A program made the position numbers and the translations under genes. From Parelaphostrongylus tenuis (Eukaryota > Nematoda > Chromadorea > Rhabditida > Metastrongylidae), in NCBI GenBank assembly GCA_019055375.1, contig JAHQIW010004746.1, forward strand, positions 62,001 to 126,000: a stretch of 64,000 bases of DNA. The letters are read 5' to 3'. Below, piece by piece: positions 1-12,400 of this stretch; within the stretch, counting starts at the first letter, position 1; each line of letters opens with the position of its first letter. The notes below the pieces were generated by a model that made no database searches, had not been told where the DNA came from, and saw only the letters and a list, made by a program, of their open reading frames with translations.

Positions 1-1112
1 CTGCATGCCTTCTCAGTTTAAGCGAAGTGACGTTTATTCATCATGGCTGAGGTGATAAATGGCTAGGAAATCTTCAAGTAGGATGAATGAGAGAGATTTC
101 AATACTGGTGATAACAAATGCTTTAATGCTTTCAAAATACTTGCTTGTTGAAGACGTGCTTCAATAATTAACTTGCAACGCTTAGAGATTAATGACCGAT
201 AAAAAGTTGTTCGTTATTGTTGGCGCATCACAAACTGCGTAACGACGACTTCCGTTTCGCTTTTTCGCTATTTCGTGCTAACATAAGCGTAATGACGTGG
301 TTTCCATCTACGGCATTCAATCGTTCCACTGTTCTTAATCTTTTCAAACCGGTTGTTAGACGAATGCAAAAAGTTTGGATATCGCATGGATGTGAAGACT
401 AGGTTTCTTCAGTATCGTTGATCAACACCCGTTTAGCTGGTTTGGTGGCCGAACGCCTTCTCGCAATCATATCCTACTCATTCATCCAAGTAACTGTTGA
501 TCATTGTTTAACTAATCAACTGTCGACATACCTTGAAATTTTACACCTTTATATATGTCCCGATATTGCATGCATCACGCCACTCGATAGCAGTAATTCA
601 TTTTGATTTCATTTCGAATGTTGTGCGAAGAGTTTTTCGTGATCGTCAAGCCGTTAATTGCCAGCCTGCTTGATTCTTCCTGGAATTCCAAGATAGCCGT
701 CAAGGAGTTTCCCACGCAGATTAAACGGAGTGAGCTTGTCGCACACAAATCTGGTTTCAAGTTTCCGATCCCAAAGGGTTGAGTCCGGGGCGGGGTCTAA
801 CTTGCCCATGGCTATATTGGGCCGTCATGTGACAAACGAGATCATTATTAATGCGCTACTCGTTCCCTGCTAACTTCACAAAACTCATAATATTCGTTTC
901 TTGCGGCTAATTATTACACCGTCTAGTGTGTTACTGACACTCCCAGTTATTGCTTAAGTTACAGTTTTTGCGTGGATCAAACGAAAGGGCCAGTTTGACA
1001 ACATTTTTGGCATTGATTGTCGCAAATTGTACGAGCGTCTCAACTATTTTGTTTGATTTCATTTGCTGGTGCGAACGTGGTCGACATTATCTGTAATAAT
1101 GACTGAGCAGTA

Positions 1113-1446
1113 GCAATCTGCGAAAAAGGCTGCAAGCACCCGTCTGCTTGCTGTTGTCCTTTCATTGCTTGACTTCAGCAAGTTGAAAGTTGATGTGATT
1201 GAGAAGGCTGAAGATTACTTTCAAGGAAAAAATGTGAACGGCCTAAGAAAAGCAATTGGTTTGCTCGAGAGCAACTTTATCCACGCACCCATTGCTGTCA
1301 TCTCATACTAAATAGATTCTACGAACTATACGACAATGAGGAATATCGTCGGTATGACGATGCTGTCATTGTGGATTCTTCAGTCTATGGGTTATCATGT
1401 TACTGTTGTGTTTGTTATGACTGCACGATTCGACTACGTTCGTAAC
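1113..1446 (+). pseudogene. Unidentified coding-like segment with a frame change
   Basis: From 1113 to 1316 one frame stays open for 67 codons with balanced composition (LLAVVLSLLDFSKLKVDVIE, then AEDYFQGKNVNGLRKAIGLL). At about 1309-1316 it closes, and another frame continues as LNRFYELYDNEEYRRYDDAV for a further ~45 codons to a stop near 1446. The join looks like one coding sequence with a frameshift. I do not recognise the family. There is no start codon in the first part and no clear splice partner. Confidence 0.3.
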
Positions 1447-2736
1447 TAGTCGGTAATTTTCTTCCACCACTCTGATACTTGATGTGACTAGGACTCAAAA
1501 AAGTGCACAGTTGCTTTAATCACTGGTACCATCTCATTAAGCGCTCAAAATTGATAGACAGCACTTATGAATCATTGCCATCTAATTCTCACTTCGGAAT
1601 TTCGTCTGCCAAAAATTTTCTCTTCCTTACAAAATGATTGGGATTCTTTGCTTAGAGCTTCAATCTTACTTATTGTACCTCTCACTTACTTAGAATCATT
1701 GTGGAATTTGATTAGTACAATTCACTGGGAAGTACTCATAACCCATGATGGAAGATATCAATAATCATCTCTCAAATGTTCCATTTCGTTCCAATTTCAC
1801 TCGCATATTCGTTACACATGGTTGAAGTGTGACTGTTTTCATTTTGTTTTCTGTGGCTCGGTACCTGTGTGTTTGGTTAATCAAAGCCATTGAAAAAGTA
1901 CTACATCTCAACAGGGTTCAGTGACGCCTCCGTACGACTCGAAGGCAAATTGTGCTCTTGTCAAGAATTCTTCAAAGCTCAGTGGCTCGCATATCTACAA
2001 TATCTTATAGGTGTATCGGCCATGAAACTGTAATCAAAGAACAAAAACTAAGTGAGCAATTCGAGCTTGCCTCTAAGACGGTGTCCTCTTTGAGAAGGAG
2101 AAGGCACACACAGCATCAAACTCAAAAGAGTCTGGCGAACCACCTATGCATATTGCGCCTCCAAGAACACAAAATCGAACTGCATCCTTTTAAGCGGTAG
2201 TATCTTACTCATTGGATAGTTCTGGGACGCGACTTAGACGAATAGAACTTACTGATGCTAGCGCAAATTATCTCACATTTCCATTCTAGTTCTGCCACTC
2301 AAATTTGGTCGGAATATGGTAATGATTCTTCTCTGCGCCTCAAAAGTGTATTGCAAACGGTAAAATGTTGACCATGTTACATAGAGTACGTTTCAGAAAC
2401 TTATCCATTGACTGCCTCAGACAACTCCTTGAAAACAAGGATTTAGAGCCAACCATAGTGAACGTAAAATTCAGAGTGCGATGGCATTAGAAATGCGGTC
2501 TCATATATTTAGCACCAACAGCTTTATTTCATAACGACGGGTTTGGATCGTATTTTCTAATGAAGAAACCTGATCTTATCAAGGCAATATAATCGTCTTT
2601 CAAATAGAATAACAATACGTCTTCAGTTGATTAGAGTGGATAAAATGTTTCTATATATGATAAACGGTTTTACTCGACACGGTAACCAATGTTTAGTCTG
2701 TTTTTTTCTTTCACTTTGGACGTTTTATTATCCGTC

Positions 2737-2975
2737 TTCATAGTACTTTTTTTCACTGTGTTAATCCCAATACTTCTAGCATTCAATCGATTTTTTCGCC
2801 TTCCTCTTGAACGTCGTAGATTCCTGGTTGAGCGCGTCTCCTTGCATTTTCGAGGATAGCATGGCTGTGATGCTCTATAATGCGTTCATTGTTGAATACT
2901 GGAGGTGTTGGGGGTGGGATTCAGTACCATGCACCCCGTAAGAGCATCACAGCCACTCTGCCACGGCGCCCTCTT
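2737..2975 (-). repeat. tRNA-derived SINE, Ser/Leu-like head, copy 1
   Basis: About 240 bases shared with 6425-6660, 52741-52892 and 57018-57260. On the minus strand the element begins with a gggcgccgtggc block. In better preserved copies the block continues as ggccgagtgg, the A-box of Leu/Ser tRNAs. The other end carries the shared motif cttcttgaacgtcgtaga. Confidence 0.6.
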
Positions 2976-3222
2976 AACTACTTCTCTATAGTCAAGTTTG
3001 AAAACCATCGATAAACTATTAGTGCCGAATTACATAAGAGATCAAGCTCACGGCAAGGTCCATTATGACAATTCAACTTTTTATTCCACCACCCCACTGT
3101 GCTTATCTTCTAGTTTGTAAACTATTTCTAAGCAATCACGATCAGTGATGCCTCGGCTCAACTTGTATGTTTCTTTTCTTCGTGACCGGTAATAAATGGT
3201 ATCAAAACAGCCATAGACACTC

Positions 3223-3234
3223 TGCACTCTTTAG
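3223..3234 (+). promoter_or_regulatory. Possible spliced-leader trans-splice acceptor upstream of the carboxypeptidase ATG
   Basis: A pyrimidine-rich run ending in ttag lies about 30 bases before the ATG at 3264. Nematode mRNAs often receive SL1 at such a site. No spliced-leader or transcript data are visible, so this is inference from position only. Confidence 0.3.
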
Positions 3235-3263
3235 TGTGTACAAATGCAAATATCGCTGATACG

Positions 3264-3446
3264 ATGACAAGAAGACGATCGACAAGGCAATCAACCTGTA
3301 CAGGACTTAGCTGTCTGCTCGCTGGTGTGCTGCTCTGTGATGCGGTTTTGGCCAGTGAGAAGTACCTGCTCTACCATGCACAGCCGAACGATGCACGAGG
3401 AATGCACGAACTGCGAAAATTACAGATGCTTGACCATAAATATCAG
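3264..3446 (+). CDS. Carboxypeptidase exon 1: signal peptide and start of propeptide
   Basis: From the ATG, a basic stretch (MTRRRSTRQS) is followed by a hydrophobic core (LSCLLAGVLLCDAVLA), a typical secretion signal with likely cleavage after LA. SEKYLLYHAQ then begins the propeptide. The donor is CAG|gtgata and the exon ends in phase 0, matching exon 2. Confidence 0.75.
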
Positions 3447-6400
3447 GTGATAGTAATCCATTATTGAGAGTACTTAGACCTCTGAAACAAGCAGAGGAAT
3501 ATAAGTATAAAAGACAAAATGAATAAATTGAAAGAAACAAGATATTTCATACGTAGCATTATTTCCTGTTAATTTCAACGAGAGAGAAAGAGATAGCCAC
3601 GGATAGATCTCTGAGTTCTGGTTTCTTGAGTACTCCACCGACTGCTATGTGATATTTAGTGTAAAGTTTAACTTTACAGGTGAGACGACCGTGCTGGGGA
3701 TGTGATTGATCATGAATCATCATGATGAAGTGATCCTTTCTTGTTAACATCAACAATGTTTGAACTTGGTTACTGCTTTCAAGGCAACGAATTTGACCAG
3801 AATTTTGCTAAGTTTCTGTTCTTAGGCCTCTACCAAAACTCTTCTCCGTTGTTTTTTCCCATGACTACATTTTCGTTTGAGAGCAGATAATCTCAGTATC
3901 CTTGCATAAATAGTTATAAGCTATAAAAGCAATACAATGGAAGAGATTCTTTTAGATTCCATACAATGATGTCTTTTCGCTCCCCCGTTCACTAATCCCT
4001 GAGCAAAATTAGGCAAACCCATTTGTTGATTGACCGTAATAATTGATCTTTATAGCGGAATCCAGATTCACACATTATATAATCAAGTTTATTTATTATA
4101 GAGCGAGATTGTAGCAACCGCTCTCATAAATCACTATCTCTGACAGCTAGTGAGTGTCCCAAACAATTCCGAATATGGGACGTCTGATCGTTAACGGTGT
4201 CTCAATAACAAATCATAATTAAGGGTGTTGTTAGCGTGTGGATAAACAAGCCTTACAAGCCGATTTCAATTACAGATCGATTTCTGGAAAGAGCCGAACC
4301 ATTTCGGTGATTTCGCTGATATTATGATCTCATCAAAGCACGCATTCGCTATGGAGCAACGATTTCGTAGAGCCAACATTTCCTACGAGATTCGTGTGCC
4401 GGATGTAGAGAAGTGAATCACTGAAGATTCTTGAATTTTGTAGGAATTGTGAGCAATAAGTCATTCAAGAATAGTCATTACTCTATTTTACCGCCTTGAT
4501 AATCATTTACCCGACTGGATGCTGATTTTTTCGGACAAAATTAATAAGAAATTAATCTTATAGTTAAACCACAAGAAGAAAAAGTATGTGGAAGAGTGAA
4601 TCGACGCGTGTGCTAAAGAAAATAATTAAGGTTGATCATCAAAAATGAACGAATGACGAGAACATCACGAAGAAGAGGTTACGGTCGACGTCTTCAAGAC
4701 GATCCCATTTTGGACAGCGAACGTTGGTTTTAGCTATTTCAAGAACGTCTTGAATGCTGAAGTGGAAAGACGGGTTTTAATGGTGCTAATATGCTTACAT
4801 TTAGGCTAATTTGATTTGTTGTTCTGTCATCAATATTACGATGCGCCCTCTCAAAAACAATTGCAGCGATGGAATAATAGCATACTTCAGATAATAAATA
4901 TTCATGCAGAATAGGATAAAGTCTATCAAATAATTAGATGATACATAATCCAAAGAGACCCAAACAAACGCTATACAGACATTTTCAGCCATTTTATCAA
5001 AATGTTAATTCTTGCATGAGTTTCAGCTGTTAGGTCAAAATTGTTCATAACAATCAGCCTAAACTTAAAGCCTTGCGAAAATCTTGACTAGATAGGGACG
5101 GGAAGAATATCTGAGGTGGTGCAGTTAACCATATCTGGTATGGCGTTTTAGCCGATGACGATCTTTCACGTGTCGGCAAGCTGAAAAAGGCCAAGTACTC
5201 CTTCGGAGACTACGCATCCTACGCCGACATGGTAAAATTCATGCGCACCATAGAATTCTACTATCCTAATATTACAAAAATAGTTCGTCTTGGTACAACA
5301 CATGAAGGGAAACCAATCGAAGGTATGAAGGTGGGTGAAGTTTTGAATACCTGCAAATACCTGTAGCAGTGACGGTTTTACAGATTGGCCATCCCATATC
5401 ATCGACAAATAAACGAGCAATTTGGATAGATGGCAATATACATGCTAGAGAATGGGCCAGCAGTCATACCGCACTCTATTTATCAATCAGGTATCCTGCG
5501 AAAAACGCTATCGAGAAGCTGTACCATTGACTCTCACCTCAGAACAACGTTGCCTCTGCGTTTGCTTTCCTCGTTTTTCCTTAAAGACTTTTCCATCGAT
5601 TTCTCATCGAGCTTTTCTAACGTTTCCACAATAGTCTTGGAATACACCAATGTCGTTTAGCTTGTCTCTGGTTACGGTAAGGACGACACGATCACGCATT
5701 ATGTGAATAGCCTGAACTTTTACGTCATGCCTTGCTTGAATCCAGACGGATACGAGTATACACGTTTGTCACCGAATCCTAGTGTTTGTTTTCACTTTCG
5801 ACAACTTGATTACAGTCTTTCGGCGGAGAATGATGATATCTGATAGTCGGTTTTTCGAAAAGTTGTAGCTTTTAGGTACGTCTTTGGCGCAAAAATCGTT
5901 CACCTGAAAAGTGCCATCGCTCGCTATGGGGTGGTGAAAAGTGTTGCAAAGGTGTTGATCTAAACCGCAACTTCAAGTTCCATTGGGCTGGTAAATTTTT
6001 CTCGACTACACTGCTCATTCACTTATAACTGTTAGAAGGAATTTCATGGCCATTATTTCAAAAACTTTTTTCTTCATAGAATCTGGTTCATCGTTTGAAC
6101 CGTGCTCAAACATCTACCATGGTGACCATGTGTTTAGTGAGCCCGAATCACGGTAAGTGCCAGCGTTGTTGGCCTACTGACAAACAACGAAACATAAATT
6201 GGACGAATTTCAGCGCTGTGCGTGACTTTTTGAACACAGACGCATTGCGTGGAAAGGTGGACGGCTTTATCACACTTCACTCGTACGCACAGCTATGGAT
6301 CTACCCGTTCAGTCATGCTCAACAAAAATATCCGGACGACATTAGCGAACTCGTATGTGATGATTTTGTAATTATAATAGAGTTAAAAGAACAGACAATG

Positions 6401-9400
6401 GAAGAGTGGTTACACTAGTAGTCTTGTTTTTGAGACTTAAGTTGCAATCCCAGTACTTCGAGCATTCAATTCGTTTTTTCCTTCTTCTTGAACATCCTAG
6501 AATATTAACACTGATTGGGCAGATCTCCTTGCAATCTCGAGGATAGCCATGCTTTGTCGTCCCATAAGGCGCTGTTGTTGACTCCCGCCGAGTTGGGAGT
6601 TGGAAGCCGGCTCCACGTGGCACTCAAAGAGCATCACAATACTCGGCCACGGCGCCCCCACATATATTTTTTATATAAAAGTGTTACCAGTGCAGCATAT
6701 AGGAGTCGTCAGCAAAATTTGGGTTTGAAGTTCAGCTGTGGACATCGTATGCCATCTAGCTTAGAATAGAATGCTCAATTTTGTAATAATCTGTCAGGTA
6801 GGACTTTATAAGAAGAGCGCTATAAACGTCGATAGAACACGAGTCGTCAGATAGCAACAAGATCAACCAACAATAGTAAGGCAACATGGTATTTGGGAAG
6901 AGGAGTACCGCTTCGGTGCCACATGGGTTTATATTGCTAAACATTGAATACAACCCTACTAGAGTTTGGCAGCCCTACAGGAGGTTGGCTCTTTTGAGAG
7001 ATCATGTTGCCATATTAAACCTGACCCTTGACGACCTCTATTGAAGTTAATGTATTAGAAGTGGGGCTTGTGACTAATACGGTGGGATTATCACATGAAG
7101 GTATTGCATGTAAGTTCAAGATAAATTAACTTACAGTGCTCACGCAAGGGGCTAGTGAGTTGAAGGATAAACAGCAGTAAAATGAAGATAACGTAAGCAA
7201 TAACCACGATGAGGTACATTCGATAACTAAAACTCTATGTATATTAAGCCTTAAGATGGACGGCAGGCCACAAGAATACTAAGAAGATGTGTAGAAAATG
7301 AGCAAGAAGATCGTACATATGCTTTTTGGAGAAGACAGAGTTGTGTTCCTAGTTTTCCAGTGAACATTCGTCGATAGCACCTATTTTTTCTGGTACGCAA
7401 ACACATTAGACAAAGGCGACTTCTCCAAGCAGCTTATCGCAATTGTGTTAAGATTTGTGAAAGCCTTGAACAAGACAACCTGCATAAAGCTTCGCTTACA
7501 CAAAGCGATTAGTAAGACAAATTCTGCTTACTAGTGAGCGAAGACTTCTGAACAAGACTGCAGATGTTATTCTACACTAATTTTTTGTAAGAAATGATAG
7601 AAGATCAATGTAATAAAAAATTTACATATTTATTACACAAACATGTGGCAATATAAGGAATAATGAATTTCAAAGGGTGGCTGAGCAGTCGATACGACTA
7701 GCTCAGAGGCAACCCATGCATAAATTGCGTTTTACAAGTTATAATCTCAGTTATCAATTTTAAAACTTAACTCATTACAATCATGCCATTACTCCAGGAC
7801 GTTAATCTCTTTACTCTGAGAAACGCTCGAAATATTTGTTATCTCTTCAACCGGTTGTCCTTGGCTATAAGGGAACAAGTAAAAAACCGACCTCATTCGC
7901 TGGCGAAGAACTCTTTATAGGAGTGCCAGTAATCATTCGAAAGCTGAGACATCAGGCTATAGCATCACATCGCCGAATTTAGAAAAGGCTTTTTCTTGAC
8001 ATTGCCACAGGAGGGGATTTCTTGCGTTGTAGACGTGCATATTTATCTCGCCGAACAAAGCTCACTCTTTGGACTTTTTGATATCGATAGCGTAATCGTT
8101 TCTCATTGCAACGCTGTGCTAATTTTCTGCAAAGACCGTTTCTCTAGAGTGAAACAGAGAAGACAACATTGATTTACATACGCGTAAAGGTGTTTTTGCT
8201 TAATCCTTTGGATGATGGTGGGCGTGACGAAGGCGGATATAGCCGTTTTAACACGACCAACGATCAAATGGCGCTTTGGCTGATGGCATATCTCCCTGCT
8301 GCACTGCACAGAAACGGTCTTTCCAGAGAATGAGCACATTGTTGGAATCAGCAAACATTAAACTACCGAATGATTACTATTAGTCCAAAAAAGGCTCTAA
8401 TGGCAATGGGTAAAGCACAAATTTTTCTTTCTCCTAAAACACTTTCAAAAGACCTTTTTCAAAAGCAAACATATTTTTGAGTTTTCCAAAACTTGTGCTA
8501 CACAACGAGTACTAGCACTCTAAGAGTAGTTCTGTGTAAGGAAGAAAAAGCGAGATATCAAAGAAAATGTCGGTCTCTAGCCGGAAATCTAAGCTTTCGA
8601 GTTTCGAGAAAGGAGAAATCTAAGCTTCTGCAGTCAAGGATTGAGAATTCAGCTCGATCGCTTGGTGGTAAAGAGTTACGATGAGGAGGTCAATGACGAA
8701 CTCTTGAAAAGCAGTGCACTCGTCGCGATGCTTGCTTTTGGGTTATGACTCGAGTGTTTGAAAGCAATCTAGTTCGAAGGACGAAGGATAATCGACGAGT
8801 GCTCAGAAATGTGCTGTCACCCAGAACCAGCACTTACTCTTAAGCGAGAGGCTGTTGTCCAAGGCAACGCAATCCTCATGTGCAGAAATAAAATCTACGA
8901 ACTATACGTACCAAATGCTTGGGAATTGGTTGTAGAACGTCATATATCTATGGTGATCAAAAGAATGATGGTGGAAAAGGATGCGATGAGGTGAAGAAGT
9001 TAGATCACATGTTAAAAATAGAGATTTCATGCAAAAATGAAAAATTGCCGACCAGTGCTGTTTGTACAAAGGCAAATTGTTGTTGTTTGATGCAGATAAG
9101 ATGAATTGCTAATTGTTAATTAAGTATTTTGAGCAAAACGTTAAAAGCATCATTACAACTCAAAGCATGTATGAGGAACGTTCATTTTCTACACTTCACA
9201 GCTCATAAATGCGCGTTCTTTCTATACTTACTCCAATCACATACTCAAAATACCTCCATTCAATCTCTTACGTAGATCGTAGATGGTAGAATAAGTGCTT
9301 TTAAGATGCATTATTGCAACAGGTGGTAAGATTGTGCAGTGATGACTGAAAAATATGCTATTTTTTCGAGGGTGTGGCTTTTTCATCAAAGAATGCAGGT

Positions 9401-12400
9401 TTTTCAAAACAACGTCTCTAACCTCTGATTTTGCGATACAAGTGCCAGCAGATTGCAGTGAGGTTCATTACTACTTTCAAAAGAAGCGTAATTTTCTTTC
9501 CGTTGTTACAACGCACTGAAAAGGCACTTTTAGAGGCCATATTCAGTATGAAAATTTCCGTTTCTCAAGCTGTGTTCATACTCAGTAAAAAAGCTCTCTT
9601 CGAATAAAAGTACCACTATTTAGGTAAATTAGAATAAGTGCACATGGTCCCGTTGGAACTGAGGAAAACGTTTCAAAATTTTCCCACCGAAGCAGAGTAC
9701 TTTCCTGCTTTTCCTATTATCGCAGAAAGTCCTCACTCAGTACTATGAAATCATGTCTGTGGTAAACTGAAGCACTTTAAAAAAAAGAAACAAGAAGCCG
9801 ACAACGCTCTCACGCATTTCATTGTTCACAGATGTAGAGAGACAGTACATAAATCGCATATGGGCACCGTGTACCATGTTCCACTAGTTCTCCGCTTTTT
9901 CCAACTTGCCGTAGTTGCATCAAAAACTATTGCTGACGAGGAATGCAGAACCGTTCCGAAATAAATTCAACATAAAAATAACGGCTTATTTTTATTCAGC
10001 GACGAACAGCTCGCCGCGCAATTAACCGTCTCCATCGCCAGTATGGTACCGAATATCGCATGGGGACTGGAGCTGACACTCTATGTTAGTTTTTTTATAT
10101 TTTATACTAGTTAACATTTGCCTCTTTAGTGGTTTTCACTTCACAGCACCCGCATCCGGTGGTTCTGACGATTGGGCAAAGTCAAACGGCATCAAGTATG
10201 TCTATTTGGTTGAACTGAGGCCACAGTACGAATGTTCGTTTTTTAACTCTAGCATTTTTCACGATTTGAGCTTATCGACGTTATTTTAGTGTCAAATGGA
10301 TTCATTCTTCATAAAAAGGAGCTGATTCCAACAGCTGTTGAGACATTTGAAGGTGTCAAGGTAGGTACTAATGCGAAGAACCTAATCTCAAGCACCGGCC
10401 CACATCGAATTTCGTATGCTCTATATGGGCAGAATGTTGGCAGTTCACTTACAAGTTCTGAAACCTTTGCAAGACCACTGAAATGAGTTTGCGAAGATTA
10501 TTTTTTATATCTTTTGCTGCTTTAAAAATCTGTTACTGATGTTATCTACTTATCTATGTTACAGTTAAGTATAGAACTGAAGTGATACGAATGATTCGTT
10601 TCTAGGAGGTAATAGAGGCCGTACTGGAACATAATGACATTCACAAAGATCCATTATCGCTCATCTCACCAACGATGCGGAAAAAACAATTGTGTGAGTG
10701 GATTGCTTATCGTCTCAAAAGTTACGCATCCATCCAAAAAAACTTCTCATTGCAGATCGAATGCGCCTATTGGGACTGATAAAGGGAGTGGATATGACTT
10801 CTAGTAATGCGCCAATAACCGATACGTCACCAACACCCACAACCAGAGAAGTTTCTGAGGCCACTCGACGTATAGTTTTTTCTTCACCCAACTATGTTTT
10901 GGTGGGCTTAACACTCATTTTCAATTCAGCAGTTCAAATGAATAATGGGAGCTCACTCGGTGTTGAACATAAATTCGTGTTTGTATGAATAAGCTCCTTG
11001 AAAAATTCTGAAGGGATTTCTTTTGACTTTTTTGCAAACACAATCATACATGTGCGCTGACTGTTGAGCATCATAATCCATCTTGCACTAAAGTGACTAT
11101 TTCACGCTATGCAGTCTTGCACTTTTGATCTAACCTTGACGCAACGTAGCAAGTAGAATCTTAGGGATGGTAACTAGCAGTCCGTACTCGACGACAACAA
11201 CGCCGAGTTCGGCGACAGAGACACCTCTGCTTGAGATCGCTATGTCAACAAGGTGAGTGAGACCAATGGTTAACTGTTGTATGTTTTAATACTCCAGAGA
11301 TGCTGAGAATGAGCAGAACTAGAAATCTCAGGTGGACGTTTCGGGCTCACGATTGCCCTTTCCGGGCGCTACTACAACAATCGAGGCACTTGCTTTGCCT
11401 ATTTCTTAGCTATGTCATAAGATAGAATAACAGATATCATAGTTATCTTTAGTTATACATCTTTATGCCTAACACAAAGTCTTGGATCTTATACAAGCTT
11501 CACAGAATCATAGAAAGTAAACATCAGCCACGTGTAAAGCTGCGTTTAGTTGTCCTGCATCAATAATTTGTTCAGCAACAACAAAAGGAGAAGAAATGAT
11601 ACTATCAGGTCTTTTCATAAGTTTTGATACTAGAACAATAAGCACCAAATTCATTAACTAAAAGTCGTCAAAATTGCTTAATTTCACTATAAAGAGAACT
11701 AACAACAATAACAACAGCGTGACACACTGTTAACAACAGAAAATTACACGTCAAGCTCTACAGTGAGCACCCGGACCACTGCAATCGGGCCTTGTCACGT
11801 CGTCGTCGCCACAATATCGTATGCTTCAAGACAACTCAAGGCTGCATGTGGCCGAAATGACAAAGAGGAAGTTGATCAAACTGTGGTGAGAGATGCATAA
11901 TCATCCTTCGTACGGTCCTGACTTCTCGCCGTTTGGCGATCACCTCTTCTGATCGCTGGAAGAACATTTCGTGAGTAAGAAGAAGTTCTGAGACATCAAT
12001 CATTTGTGTCAAGGATTGACAGCTTTCCTTGGATCCAAAAATGGGAGTTCTATGAGCGCATATTGATTGTTGTCTAAGAGGTGGCAGAAATGTGTTCAGA
12101 CTTGATGGCGCATACTTTAATAGTGTTGTCAAGCAATTTTTATTACTTCTAAAATAGTAAACTTAGTGTTTATTGCTCTAGTACCCAAACTTTTGAGAAG
12201 ACCTAATAAATTCGAGAAGAAAACTTGTGCACTTTGTAAACATTTGGTACAGAGCACGACCATGGCTAACATATACACCAAGTAGTACTACATCAACTTC
12301 TACAACGTGGACGAGCCTGCATTTTGACAAATATACGACGTCTGCGACACCTGTAAGTTTTACATCTAATTTTTCATATTTTGTCTAAGCTATAATTTCG

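Noticed and set aside
3234..3264. Earlier GTG start for the carboxypeptidase
   Set aside because: GTG initiation is not expected in a nuclear nematode gene, and the ATG at 3264 directly precedes the signal peptide.
11281..11325. Short exon after the first linker exon (RDAENEQN then stop)
   Set aside because: In phase, but it ends at once in TAG. The exon at 12253 joins in phase and leads to the ShKT domain, so it is preferred.
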